This document shows positions 7,015 through 12,975 of a DNA stretch of 64,000 bases, in pieces; the first letter of the stretch is position 1, and every line of letters begins with the position of its first letter. Position numbers and translations under genes: made by a program. The DNA is from Azotobacter paspali (GTDB taxonomy: Bacteria > Pseudomonadota > Gammaproteobacteria > Pseudomonadales > Pseudomonadaceae): NCBI RefSeq assembly GCF_042434745.1, contig NZ_JBHLSS010000041.1; one strand, 5' to 3'. The notes beneath the pieces were generated by a model. That model was not told the DNA's origin, did not search any database, and worked only from the letters and a program-made list of their open reading frames with translations.

Positions 7015-7656
7015 ATGAGCACAATCGGAAAACGAATCGCCTTAGCGCGAGAAGAAAAGGGTTGGAACCAGTCTGAACTGGCTCGGCAGCTCGGGGTAAA
7101 ACCGCAATCTGTGCAAGCTTGGGAGGCAGGTAGGAATGTCCCTCGACCTCAAAAAATGCAGCAGATGAGCCGCTTGCTTGGCAAAAGCGTTGGGTACTTC
7201 ATGGACGATGCGAATGCAATTAGTAACCCAGCAGAAGTAGAACCCGGCCCGCCCATCACCAGCCCTTGGCGAGCGATCCCTATCGTTGGCACAGCCCAGA
7301 TGGGCACCGAAGGTTACTGGCATGCCCTGGAGTCGGCGGACGGCTACGTCGAAATGCCGACACGCGATAAGCACGCCTATGCGCTGCGGCTCAAGGGAAA
7401 TTCCATGGCGCCGGCCATCAAGAGCGGCTGGGTGGCCGTGATCGAGCCGAACGGCCTGTTGATTCCTGGAGAATACGTCATGGTCCGCCTGGTCGACGAG
7501 GAATGCATGCTGAAGGAACTGCTCTACGCCAACGACGTGGAGGTCAGCCTCGCCTCGGTGAATGACGCCTACGAGCGCCGCACGATCCCAGTAGAGCAAA
7601 TCGAACTGATCCACGCCGTCGGCGCCGTCTGCCCGCCGAGCAAGGTCAGGGTGTGA
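7015..7656 (+). CDS. CI-type phage repressor, S24 peptidase family
   Basis: The 213-residue protein has an N-terminal helix-turn-helix (WNQSELARQLGVKPQSVQAW, residues 17-36) and a C-terminal LexA/CI peptidase domain with Ser130 (KGNSMAPAIKSG) and Lys167 (CMLKELLY). It would hold the prophage silent by binding the operators at 6929-7003 and 10290-10326, and would lose function on RecA-stimulated self-cleavage. The linker reads VGTAQMG, without the usual Ala-Gly or Cys-Gly pair, so the cleavage site is unclear. I chose ATG at 7015; the open frame back to 6862 crosses the operators. Confidence 0.9.
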   Translation: MSTIGKRIALAREEKGWNQSELARQLGVKPQSVQAWEAGRNVPRPQKMQQMSRLLGKSVGYFMDDANAISNPAEVEPGPPITSPWRAIPIVGTAQMGTEGYWHALESADGYVEMPTRDKHAYALRLKGNSMAPAIKSGWVAVIEPNGLLIPGEYVMVRLVDEECMLKELLYANDVEVSLASVNDAYERRTIPVEQIELIHAVGAVCPPSKVRV

Positions 7657-7691
7657 GCCGCCTGCCCGCCGGGCGGGGAAATGGCATATAA

Positions 7692-7778
7692 CCTAAGAAA
7701 TACAAAGCCTTAGGACGCTTCGCTAGAGATGAGAACTCCATCGGAATGGTGTTCGCTTGAGAAAATATACTTAGGACG
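7692..7778. promoter_or_regulatory. Repeated CTTAGGACG boxes upstream of the toxin gene
   Basis: CTTAGGACG occurs at 7709-7717 and 7770-7778, and CCTAAG at 7692-7697 forms an inverted pair with the first box. The second copy ends 6 bases before the toxin start. Toxin-antitoxin operons are usually repressed by their antitoxin, so these may be its operators. Inferred from position. Confidence 0.4.
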
Positions 7779-7784
7779 ATATAT

Positions 7785-8231
7785 TTGTACAAGTTTATCA
7801 TCCACGACGACGCTACGGGGGACCTCCAAGATGTTCTACGTACGAATCGAGCGGCCGGCCTTCGGTTAGCAAAGCTTCTACAGCAGCTTCAGGCCGACCA
7901 AGACCTTCTCCACAGGCTTAGCCAGCGTGACTACGGCGGGAGTCCGGCTCGCCCAAGACCTAAGAAATCCATATTCAATACTGGGTTCTGGGTAGCAGCT
8001 CAAGACAATGGAATGAATCTTTGGAGGTTGCGCTACTTCGATGAGCTGGTTGAGGGGTATAGGCTTATCTACGCCTTCCTACCGCTTGAAGACCAATACA
8101 TCTTACTAGCGATTGCCGAAAAAGCCGAATATCAGGCAGAAAATGATGAAAGGTTCGATTATGAGCTCAGCCATCCGCTCTCAGTCCGCATCACAACAGC
8201 TTATAGAGCGCTGGTGGACGGGGACTGGTGA
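7785..8231 (+). CDS. RelE/ParE-type toxin of a toxin-antitoxin pair
   Basis: The 148-residue protein starts with TTG (MYKFIIHDDATGDLQD) behind AGGA. The pattern WRLRYFDELVEGYRLIYAF followed by YILLAIAEKAEY is that of RelE/HigB-like toxins, where a basic cleft cuts ribosome-bound mRNA. It has a longer C-terminus than most. The gene opens a three-gene unit whose second gene encodes an XRE antitoxin and whose base composition (about 40-48% GC) is far below that of the surrounding prophage, as expected for late-acquired cargo carried beside the repressor. Confidence 0.75.
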   Translation: MYKFIIHDDATGDLQDVLRTNRAAGLRLAKLLQQLQADQDLLHRLSQRDYGGSPARPRPKKSIFNTGFWVAAQDNGMNLWRLRYFDELVEGYRLIYAFLPLEDQYILLAIAEKAEYQAENDERFDYELSHPLSVRITTAYRALVDGDW

Positions 8232-8655
8232 AGAAAACCAGCCAACTCCGTCTGGCTCAAGCCCGCCAAGAATAGCCACATTTGAAGTAAGTGTTCCTTC
8301 ATCGAGCATTTCCAAAAAGCATACCGCTTTCGATGCTCTGCTGATGGAGCTGGAGAGCGATCCATCCAACGCACAAGATTTGGCGGAGGCGGGAGCTTGG
8401 GTAGCTGATAATTTTTACAAAGATGATGGCGAAACATTAAAAACCGCACGTCTAAGAAAAGGTCTTTCTCAAAAGCAGTTGGCCTCATTAATTGGAACGA
8501 GTCAGCCTCACATTGCCACTCTAGAGAGCGGCCGAGTCGAACCGAACATCTCGACCGCACAAAAGCTTTGTGAGGTTCTTAACCTGAATTTTGGTGACAT
8601 ACCGGCTATATTAGAGCGCCAGAAAGCCCTGAATAGCCAAAAGGGTAAAAAATGA
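8161..8655 (+). CDS. XRE-family antitoxin; N-terminus possibly frameshifted
   Basis: The C-terminal part carries an XRE helix-turn-helix (GETLKTARLRKGLSQKQLAS, then IGTSQPHIATLESGR) and the upstream stretch KKHTAFDALLMELESDP is typical of HigA-like antitoxins. The frame is open back to 8113. ATG at 8161 is a workable start but overlaps the toxin by about 70 bases. A GTG at 8228, overlapping the toxin stop in the usual way, reads MKKTSQLRLAQARQE in another frame and then stops. A single lost base near 8262 would join that to RIATFEVSVPSS. Either the start is upstream or the antitoxin carries a frameshift. Confidence 0.65.
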   Translation: MSSAIRSQSASQQLIERWWTGTGEENQPTPSGSSPPRIATFEVSVPSSSISKKHTAFDALLMELESDPSNAQDLAEAGAWVADNFYKDDGETLKTARLRKGLSQKQLASLIGTSQPHIATLESGRVEPNISTAQKLCEVLNLNFGDIPAILERQKALNSQKGKK

Positions 8656-9089
8656 GCAGATTCGCCTATAGCCTATTTTGCGATGACGTCAGGCATGAAA
8701 TTAACGGAAAAACTTCGCAAATAGGTATTTATCAAGGAAGCATGTATCTTGATAAATTTCCTGCGCACCTGCCTAAGCTATGCATCATAATTAGTGCCGC
8801 GACACATATAGAGAACCCATTTAAAGAAATTACATTCAAAGCCTATAGGGATGTTAATTTATTGTTCCAATTTCAATTAACCAAGGAACAGATTGATGAG
8901 GCTGTAGCCGTATCACCAGGCGCGGATGATGGTATATTCAGAATAGTTCAAACCATGGGCATTTTATCTCCGATTGCATTTGACAAGCCATGCAAGATTC
9001 GGATTGAAGTCGAGGCTGATGGAGAAATTATAGAATGTCCAGGATTAAGAGTTACGAACGCTCCCGAAGGAGTGAAGATTACAAAGTAA
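8652..9089 (+). CDS. Unknown protein, DUF6941-like, third gene of the TA unit
   Basis: The 145-residue protein starts MSRFAYSLFCDDVRHEINGK and overlaps the antitoxin stop by four bases (ATGA), so it is translationally coupled. The pattern (FAYSLFCDDVR near the start, KTSQIGIYQGSMYL, a run of alternating beta-like segments) resembles DUF6941 proteins of phages and bacteria, whose function I do not know. No signal peptide or membrane segment is seen. A strong terminator follows at once, closing the unit. It may modulate the toxin-antitoxin pair or act in superinfection control; both are guesses. Confidence 0.6.
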   Translation: MSRFAYSLFCDDVRHEINGKTSQIGIYQGSMYLDKFPAHLPKLCIIISAATHIENPFKEITFKAYRDVNLLFQFQLTKEQIDEAVAVSPGADDGIFRIVQTMGILSPIAFDKPCKIRIEVEADGEIIECPGLRVTNAPEGVKITK

Positions 9090-9103
9090 TATAACGAAAC
9101 TGA

Positions 9104-9128
9104 AGCCCCGCCCCCGCGCGGGGCTTTT
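9104..9128 (+). terminator. Rho-independent terminator after the TA unit
   Basis: AGCCCCGC, six-base loop, GCGGGGCT and a TTTT run lie 14 bases after the third gene's stop. It separates this AT-rich unit from the convergent pair at 9158-9840. Confidence 0.8.
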
Positions 9129-9157
9129 CGTCTCAGCCCTTCGTGTCCTGCACAGGC

Positions 9158-9622
9158 TCAAGCAATCCTCTTCTGCTGCTCAGCCTGTATCGCCTCCCAG
9201 CCCTTGCAGGCTAGGGCCAGGTAGCGCGGCACCACCTCGCGGCCGTTGCTGTAGCGGCTGATGGTGCGTGTGGCCACGCCAAGAGCGCTGGCGGCCTGCT
9301 CCAGGCCGAAACCGGTGCGCGCCCGCCAGCCGATGAAGATGCGGGTATTCTCGTCCGGCGCAGCCTGGGCCAGGGCATCGAGATAGAGGGTGTCGGCGCC
9401 GATCTGGATGTCCAGCGCCGGCCACTCCACTGCCCAGCCATCGTCGCCCAGAGCGGCGCCGACGAAGGCCCTGGCGTTCTGCAGCGGCTTGAGGCCAGGG
9501 AATTTGGCCACGTCCTCGCGCATGTCCAGGACAAAGTGACGACCATCGATAAAGGTCAGCTCCAGCCGATGGCCGGGGCACGCCTGCACAGCCAGCAGGC
9601 GGGGGCGTTTCATGGATGCCAT
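9158..9622 (-). CDS. DUF2442 protein with C-terminal HTH
   Basis: The 154-residue protein has an N-terminal DUF2442-like region (LELTFIDGRHFVLDMREDVA, then ALDIQIGADTLYLDALAQ) and a C-terminal helix-turn-helix (LEQAASALGVATRTISRYSN, about residues 113-132). It overlaps the 3' end of the upstream DUF4160 gene by 13 bases; a second start at 9613 overlaps by four. DUF4160 and DUF2442 genes are often paired and look like a toxin-antitoxin module, with this DNA-binding protein as the likely autorepressor of the palindrome at 9850-9870. No function is established from the sequence. Confidence 0.6.
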   Translation of the reverse strand: MASMKRPRLLAVQACPGHRLELTFIDGRHFVLDMREDVAKFPGLKPLQNARAFVGAALGDDGWAVEWPALDIQIGADTLYLDALAQAAPDENTRIFIGWRARTGFGLEQAASALGVATRTISRYSNGREVVPRYLALACKGWEAIQAEQQKRIA

Positions 9623-9840
9623 AGCTTCCACTCCTCCAGTAGTTCGGCCCGGTGCGCGAGCACCCAGGCCAGGGCTTCTTCTAGTACCGCCTTGGGCGCC
9701 TTGCCGAGCATGACCTCGCCTGTCTCCAGGCTGATCTGTACGTCCACACCAGCGCCAGTGAGGTGTACGTGCGGGGGAAGATGGTCCTTTTCCCGCAGCT
9801 CGATGCGGTACTTGTCGCGGATGCGGTGCTTGGTAGACAT
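9610..9840 (-). CDS. DUF4160 protein
   Basis: The 76-residue protein starts MSTKHRIRDKYRIELREKDH at 9840 and contains LPPHVHLTGAGVDVQISLET and a C-terminal LLEEWKLWHP. The motif HxPPHVHxxG with following strands is typical of DUF4160. It is the first gene of a two-gene unit with the DUF2442-HTH gene, and a 21-bp palindrome lies 10 bases upstream of its start. I infer a small regulatory or toxin-like pair. Biochemical role is unknown. Confidence 0.65.
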   Translation of the reverse strand: MSTKHRIRDKYRIELREKDHLPPHVHLTGAGVDVQISLETGEVMLGKAPKAVLEEALAWVLAHRAELLEEWKLWHP

Positions 9841-9849
9841 GCCGCCAAC

Positions 9850-9870
9850 ATATCGCCAATTTGGCGATAT
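9850..9870. promoter_or_regulatory. 21-bp palindrome upstream of the DUF4160 gene
   Basis: ATATCGCCAA, one base, TTGGCGATAT is a perfect inverted repeat 10 bases upstream of the DUF4160 start. It is likely the operator bound by the HTH domain of the downstream partner. Confidence 0.6.
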
Positions 9871-9975
9871 ATCAAGCGGGGCTGCGCGCACAAGGCATTG
9901 ATATCAAAATGGCATCAATAAGGCTCTTTTCGATACGCATTTACGGCATTCATCCAGTCGCAAGGAGAGTGCTGT

Positions 9976-10233
9976 ATGTCGTTCAGAGCCCGCGCTATCA
10001 CCCACCAGAATCAAATCTCCAGCTATCACCGGCTTGTTCGGCGCATAAACCATCAGGTGTCCTCGTCCCCGAAGGCCATGGCAGAACGGCAGGCAACCCT
10101 CGCCCCCGAGCCGCATGACAATCCCGAGGATTGGGAGCGCCTGCTGAGCGAAATCGAGGAAAGCGACAACGTCGAGATGACCAAGCACAAAGATGGCAGC
10201 ATCACTGTGCGATGGAGCTGGCCAGAGCAATGA
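9976..10233 (+). CDS. DUF1654 protein
   Basis: The 85-residue protein matches the pattern of DUF1654 proteins, found widely in Pseudomonas chromosomes and prophages: SSYHRLVRRIN near residue 15, PEDWERLLSEIEESDNVEMT in the middle, and a final strand GSITVRWSW. Their function is unknown. The gene is monocistronic and is followed six bases later by a terminator. It stands between the DUF4160/DUF2442 pair and the second operator region. Confidence 0.65.
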   Translation: MSFRARAITHQNQISSYHRLVRRINHQVSSSPKAMAERQATLAPEPHDNPEDWERLLSEIEESDNVEMTKHKDGSITVRWSWPEQ

Positions 10234-10238
10234 CACAG

Positions 10239-10262
10239 AGCCCGCCAAGCGCGGGCTTTTTG
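10239..10262 (+). terminator. Rho-independent terminator after the DUF1654 gene
   Basis: AGCCCGC, loop CAAGC, GCGGGCT and a TTTTT run. It isolates the rightward early operon, whose operators begin 28 bases further on. Confidence 0.85.
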
Positions 10263-10289
10263 TTGGCTGCATAGGCGGCCATGAAAAAC

Positions 10290-10326
10290 TACAATTTAAA
10301 CTTGCATATTACAATTTTTAATTGCA
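10290..10326. promoter_or_regulatory. Two further CI-type operators before the rightward operon
   Basis: TACAAT-TTAAA-CTTGCA (10290-10306) and TACAAT-TTTTA-ATTGCA (10310-10326) repeat the operator found at 6962-6978 (TACAAT-ATAGA-ATTGCA). Centres are 20 bases apart. They lie 68 bases ahead of the first gene of the int-proximal operon, like lambda OL, and would put that operon under CI control. Confidence 0.7.
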
Positions 10327-10393
10327 GCATTATCCACATCGACGCACACAGCGCTCGACAGAAAAGCCAGAAAATCACCGACAAGGAACCGAC

Positions 10394-10591
10394 ATGCATG
10401 CCGCCACCTTGCACGCCCACCCAACGTGCGCCTCCAACCGCCGGCTGATCGAGCAGCTCCAGGCCGACACCAACCGCCTCGTAGTCATCCACGGCGGCAA
10501 GCCAAAGCTGGTCAATCGCGCCGACCTGGCCACCGCCCCTTCCTCCGACCGCACCGGCGGTTTCACCCCGTTCGGCGGCGACGCGGCGTAG
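10394..10591 (+). CDS. Small prophage protein, first gene of the rightward operon
   Basis: The 65-residue frame starts MHAATLHAHPTCASNRRLIE at 10394, behind AAGGA. The segment LIEQLQADTNRLVVIHGGKP is the only well-structured part; the C-terminus is Ala, Pro and Gly rich. I do not recognise a family. It is the first gene after the CI-type operators, so it is an immediate early gene of the operon leading to int. Confidence 0.5.
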   Translation: MHAATLHAHPTCASNRRLIEQLQADTNRLVVIHGGKPKLVNRADLATAPSSDRTGGFTPFGGDAA

Positions 10592-10601
10592 GGAGTCCGG
10601 C

Positions 10602-10886
10602 ATGCACCGCACCCTCGACGCCACCGCCGCTCTGCTCGGCATCGGGCCGCGCAAGCTGCGCCGTCGCCTACGCGACCTTGGCGTGCTCAATCACGCTGGC
10701 GAGCTGGCATGCGCCCACCGCGACAAGGGCCGCCTCTTCATCGACTGCCGCTCGCGCTGGAACCCCAACATCAACGGCTGGAGCCACTACGGCGTGGTGA
10801 TGACCACCGAAGCTGGCGTGGCCTGGCTGGCCGGGCAACTGGGCATCGAGATCCGGCGCATGCCGCCGGCCAGCGCAACCGCCTGA
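10602..10886 (+). CDS. KilAC-like phage antirepressor domain protein
   Basis: The 94-residue protein (TLDATAALLGIGPRKLRRRL, then HRDKGRLFIDCRSRWNPNIN, then GVVMTTEAGVAWLAGQLG) has the pattern of the C-terminal KilAC (ANT) domain of phage antirepressors, standing alone without the usual N-terminal BRO or Rha domain. Such domains bind DNA or the repressor. GGAG lies upstream of the ATG. Being in the CI-controlled operon, it could act on host or phage repressors after induction. The short length is usual for prophages of this type. Confidence 0.65.
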   Translation: MHRTLDATAALLGIGPRKLRRRLRDLGVLNHAGELACAHRDKGRLFIDCRSRWNPNINGWSHYGVVMTTEAGVAWLAGQLGIEIRRMPPASATA

Positions 10887-10909
10887 CCGAACAGCAGGGA
10901 GTTGAACCG

Positions 10910-11200
10910 GTGAACACCACCAGCATAGCACGCACGCCCGAGGGGCGCGGGGAGAGCACCCTGCATCTGCTCCGCCGGCGATACGGCTGCAACTACATCA
11001 CCGTCGAGCAGCTGCTGGCCGACCACCTGCCGCACCTGGGGTCGCTTGATGCCTTGCGCCGCGCCATCCGCAAAGGCCGCATCGACATCCAGATCAGCCG
11101 CCTCGACAACAGCCGCAATGCGCGGCGAATCGTTTACCTCCACAGCCTGGCCGACTTCCTCGACCGGGCCGAGAAAACCGCCGCCACCGCGGCAGCCTGA
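10910..11200 (+). CDS. PrtN-like transcription activator
   Basis: The 96-residue protein uses a GTG start (MNTTSIARTPEG). The core TLHLLRRRYGCNYITVEQLL, followed by LDALRRAIRKGRIDIQISRL and VYLHSLADFLDRAE, matches the pattern of the pyocin activator PrtN family of Pseudomonas. PrtN switches on pyocin genes by binding P-boxes after SOS induction. Here the gene belongs to the CI-controlled rightward operon between the KilAC-like and DUF2303 genes. Its targets could be prophage late genes or host bacteriocin genes; nothing in this window decides that. Confidence 0.7.
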   Translation: MNTTSIARTPEGRGESTLHLLRRRYGCNYITVEQLLADHLPHLGSLDALRRAIRKGRIDIQISRLDNSRNARRIVYLHSLADFLDRAEKTAATAAA

Positions 11201-11224
11201 CCACCACCACAGGAGCACAGCACC

Positions 11225-11566
11225 ATGAAAGCCACCGACGTTGCCGAGTTCATCAACTCGCTGAACGCCTCCGTCTTCACCCAGCAGGTCGGCGCCGCCC
11301 TGTCGGCCGTGGCCGCCGGCGTCGTCGAGTACGACAAGCAGGGCGAAGTCACCCTCAAGTTCAAGATGAAGCGCATCGGCGAAAGCAACCAGGTCTCCAT
11401 TACCCATACCCTGGACTACATCGAGCCCACCAAGCGCGGCAAGCGCCGCGAAGACACCACCCTCGCCACGCCGATGTATGTCACCGCGAACGGCCTCGAT
11501 CTGTTCCAGACCAACCCCACCGAACAGCTTTTCAACCGCGACCAGGCCCCGGTTCTAGCGCGCTAA
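11225..11566 (+). CDS. Conserved prophage protein upstream of DUF2303
   Basis: The 113-residue protein (MKATDVAEFINSLNASVFTQ at the start, then VTLKFKMKRIGESNQVSITH) is of a type I recall beside DUF2303 genes in Pseudomonas prophages, without known function. The start is set by AGGAG nine bases upstream. The leader CAGGAGCACAGCA is repeated before the gene at 12478, so the operon uses a duplicated ribosome-binding context. No membrane or catalytic motif is seen. Confidence 0.6.
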   Translation: MKATDVAEFINSLNASVFTQQVGAALSAVAAGVVEYDKQGEVTLKFKMKRIGESNQVSITHTLDYIEPTKRGKRREDTTLATPMYVTANGLDLFQTNPTEQLFNRDQAPVLAR

Positions 11567-11609
11567 CCGACCACCACAGGCACAGCAATACCGCCACGAG
11601 GAACACAGC

Positions 11610-12431
11610 ATGTCTCTCAGCAAAGAAGCGCTGCAGATCATCATCGACAACGCCGTCGCCGCCGCCGGCGACACCCCGGACACCCATACCCCCGTGGCGA
11701 TCCTTCCGGGCTCCTTCTCCGTGGTCGATATGGAGAAGTATCAAGTCGGTCGCTCCCGCTTTCGCGGCGCCCTGAGCACTACCAGCCTGGCCGACTTCGC
11801 CAGCTACGTGATCGACCGTCGCGGCATTGACCCTGCCAAGGGCTTTATCGACCAGGATGCCATGCGCTGCGTCGCCTTCTTCAACTTGGGCGACGAAGCC
11901 TGCCCAGGCCACGCCGACGACACCGCCACCCTGACCCTCAAGCCAACCGCCGCCTACTCCGCCGTGCAGGCGATCGCCGGCGAGCCGCTCAGCCAGAAGG
12001 CCCTGGCCGAATGGATGGAGGACTGGCACGCCAACATCGAGGCCGAGAGCGAAGCCGGCGACCCGATGAGCACCGTCCAAGCCATCGCCGCCGTGCGCAA
12101 CATCACTATCAAGGCTGCCAGCGAACGCAACCACGTCGAGAACAATTTCAGCGCCCAGCGCAGCGCCATGGATGCCATCGAGGCCAAGAGCCAGGAAACC
12201 CTACCGGGCGCCCTGCACTTCACCTGCATCCCCTATGAAGGCCTCGGCAAGCGCCTCATCACCCTGCGCCTGTCGATCCTCACCGGCGGCGACAAGCCCG
12301 TACTCAAGCCTCGCTGGGTCGGCGAGGAACAGACCCGCGAAGAAATCGCCCACGACTTCAAGTCTGTCCTGGCCAGCGAGATAGGCGACGCCGCCGCTCT
12401 CACCCTGGGCATCTTCAACCCCGGCAAATAA
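11610..12431 (+). CDS. DUF2303 family phage protein
   Basis: The 273-residue protein matches DUF2303: an N-terminal region with a long Pro-rich linker (HTPVAILPGSFSVVDMEKYQ), a central TTSLADFASYVIDR, and a C-terminal DAAALTLGIFNPGK. These proteins are common in the early, recombination-proximal operons of phages of Pseudomonas and enterics; their function is unknown, though the neighbourhood suggests DNA metabolism. It follows the small conserved gene at 11225 by 44 bases and belongs to the same operon. Confidence 0.7.
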   Translation: MSLSKEALQIIIDNAVAAAGDTPDTHTPVAILPGSFSVVDMEKYQVGRSRFRGALSTTSLADFASYVIDRRGIDPAKGFIDQDAMRCVAFFNLGDEACPGHADDTATLTLKPTAAYSAVQAIAGEPLSQKALAEWMEDWHANIEAESEAGDPMSTVQAIAAVRNITIKAASERNHVENNFSAQRSAMDAIEAKSQETLPGALHFTCIPYEGLGKRLITLRLSILTGGDKPVLKPRWVGEEQTREEIAHDFKSVLASEIGDAAALTLGIFNPGK

Positions 12432-12477
12432 CCAGCACCCACCACACCCGCCGGCGGCGGGCACAGGAGCACAGCAC

Positions 12478-12975
12478 ATGGAATTCATCCCCACAGAGAT
12501 AGCAGCGATCGGCATTATCCTTGGCGCCGGCATCGTCACAGCAGGCTGCTACCTGCTCGGCCGCGCCGAGGGTATCCGCTTCGGTCTACACCGCGGCCAC
12601 CGCGACGGCCACGACGCCGCACGCGAGCAATTCGCCAGCGAGCTGCTCAAATCCGGCCAGCGCCTGAGCAGCGCCGAACGCATCCTCGCCGCCACCCAGG
12701 CCGAACTGCGCCGCGTGCGGGACGAACGCAGCCGAGCCCGCCTCCAGGCCGGCGCAGCCATCGAGGAACTCAATCTGCGCCTCGACCAGGCGCAGGGCCT
12801 GAACGCCGAGCATGCCGCCCTGCTGCGCGAGAGCGCGAACAACCTCGACATGGCTGCCACCACCTGGGAGTCCATGACCGCCACTACCAAGGCCCGCCAC
12901 GCCCACGCCAATGCCCAGCAGTTGCGCGACCTAGCGACTACCTTGGCGCCTGAACAGCAGGGGGCCGCGGCATGA
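12478..12975 (+). CDS. Membrane-anchored coiled-coil prophage protein
   Basis: The 165-residue protein has one N-terminal membrane segment (about residues 8-28, IAAIGIILGAGIVTAGCYLL) and then a long charged helix (residues 45-140) likely to form a coiled coil. The segment GHRDGHDAAREQ is histidine-rich. The overall form recalls phage Rz-like spanins or membrane-anchored scaffolds, but it sits in an early operon, not beside the holin. I do not recognise a family. It overlaps the exonuclease gene by four bases. Confidence 0.55.
   Translation: MEFIPTEIAAIGIILGAGIVTAGCYLLGRAEGIRFGLHRGHRDGHDAAREQFASELLKSGQRLSSAERILAATQAELRRVRDERSRARLQAGAAIEELNLRLDQAQGLNAEHAALLRESANNLDMAATTWESMTATTKARHAHANAQQLRDLATTLAPEQQGAAA

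Noticed and set aside
11532..12134. 200-codon minus-strand frame opposite the DUF2303 gene
   Set aside because: Composition is Gly/Val-rich as expected from the complement of a GC-rich gene; the DUF2303 frame is well supported.
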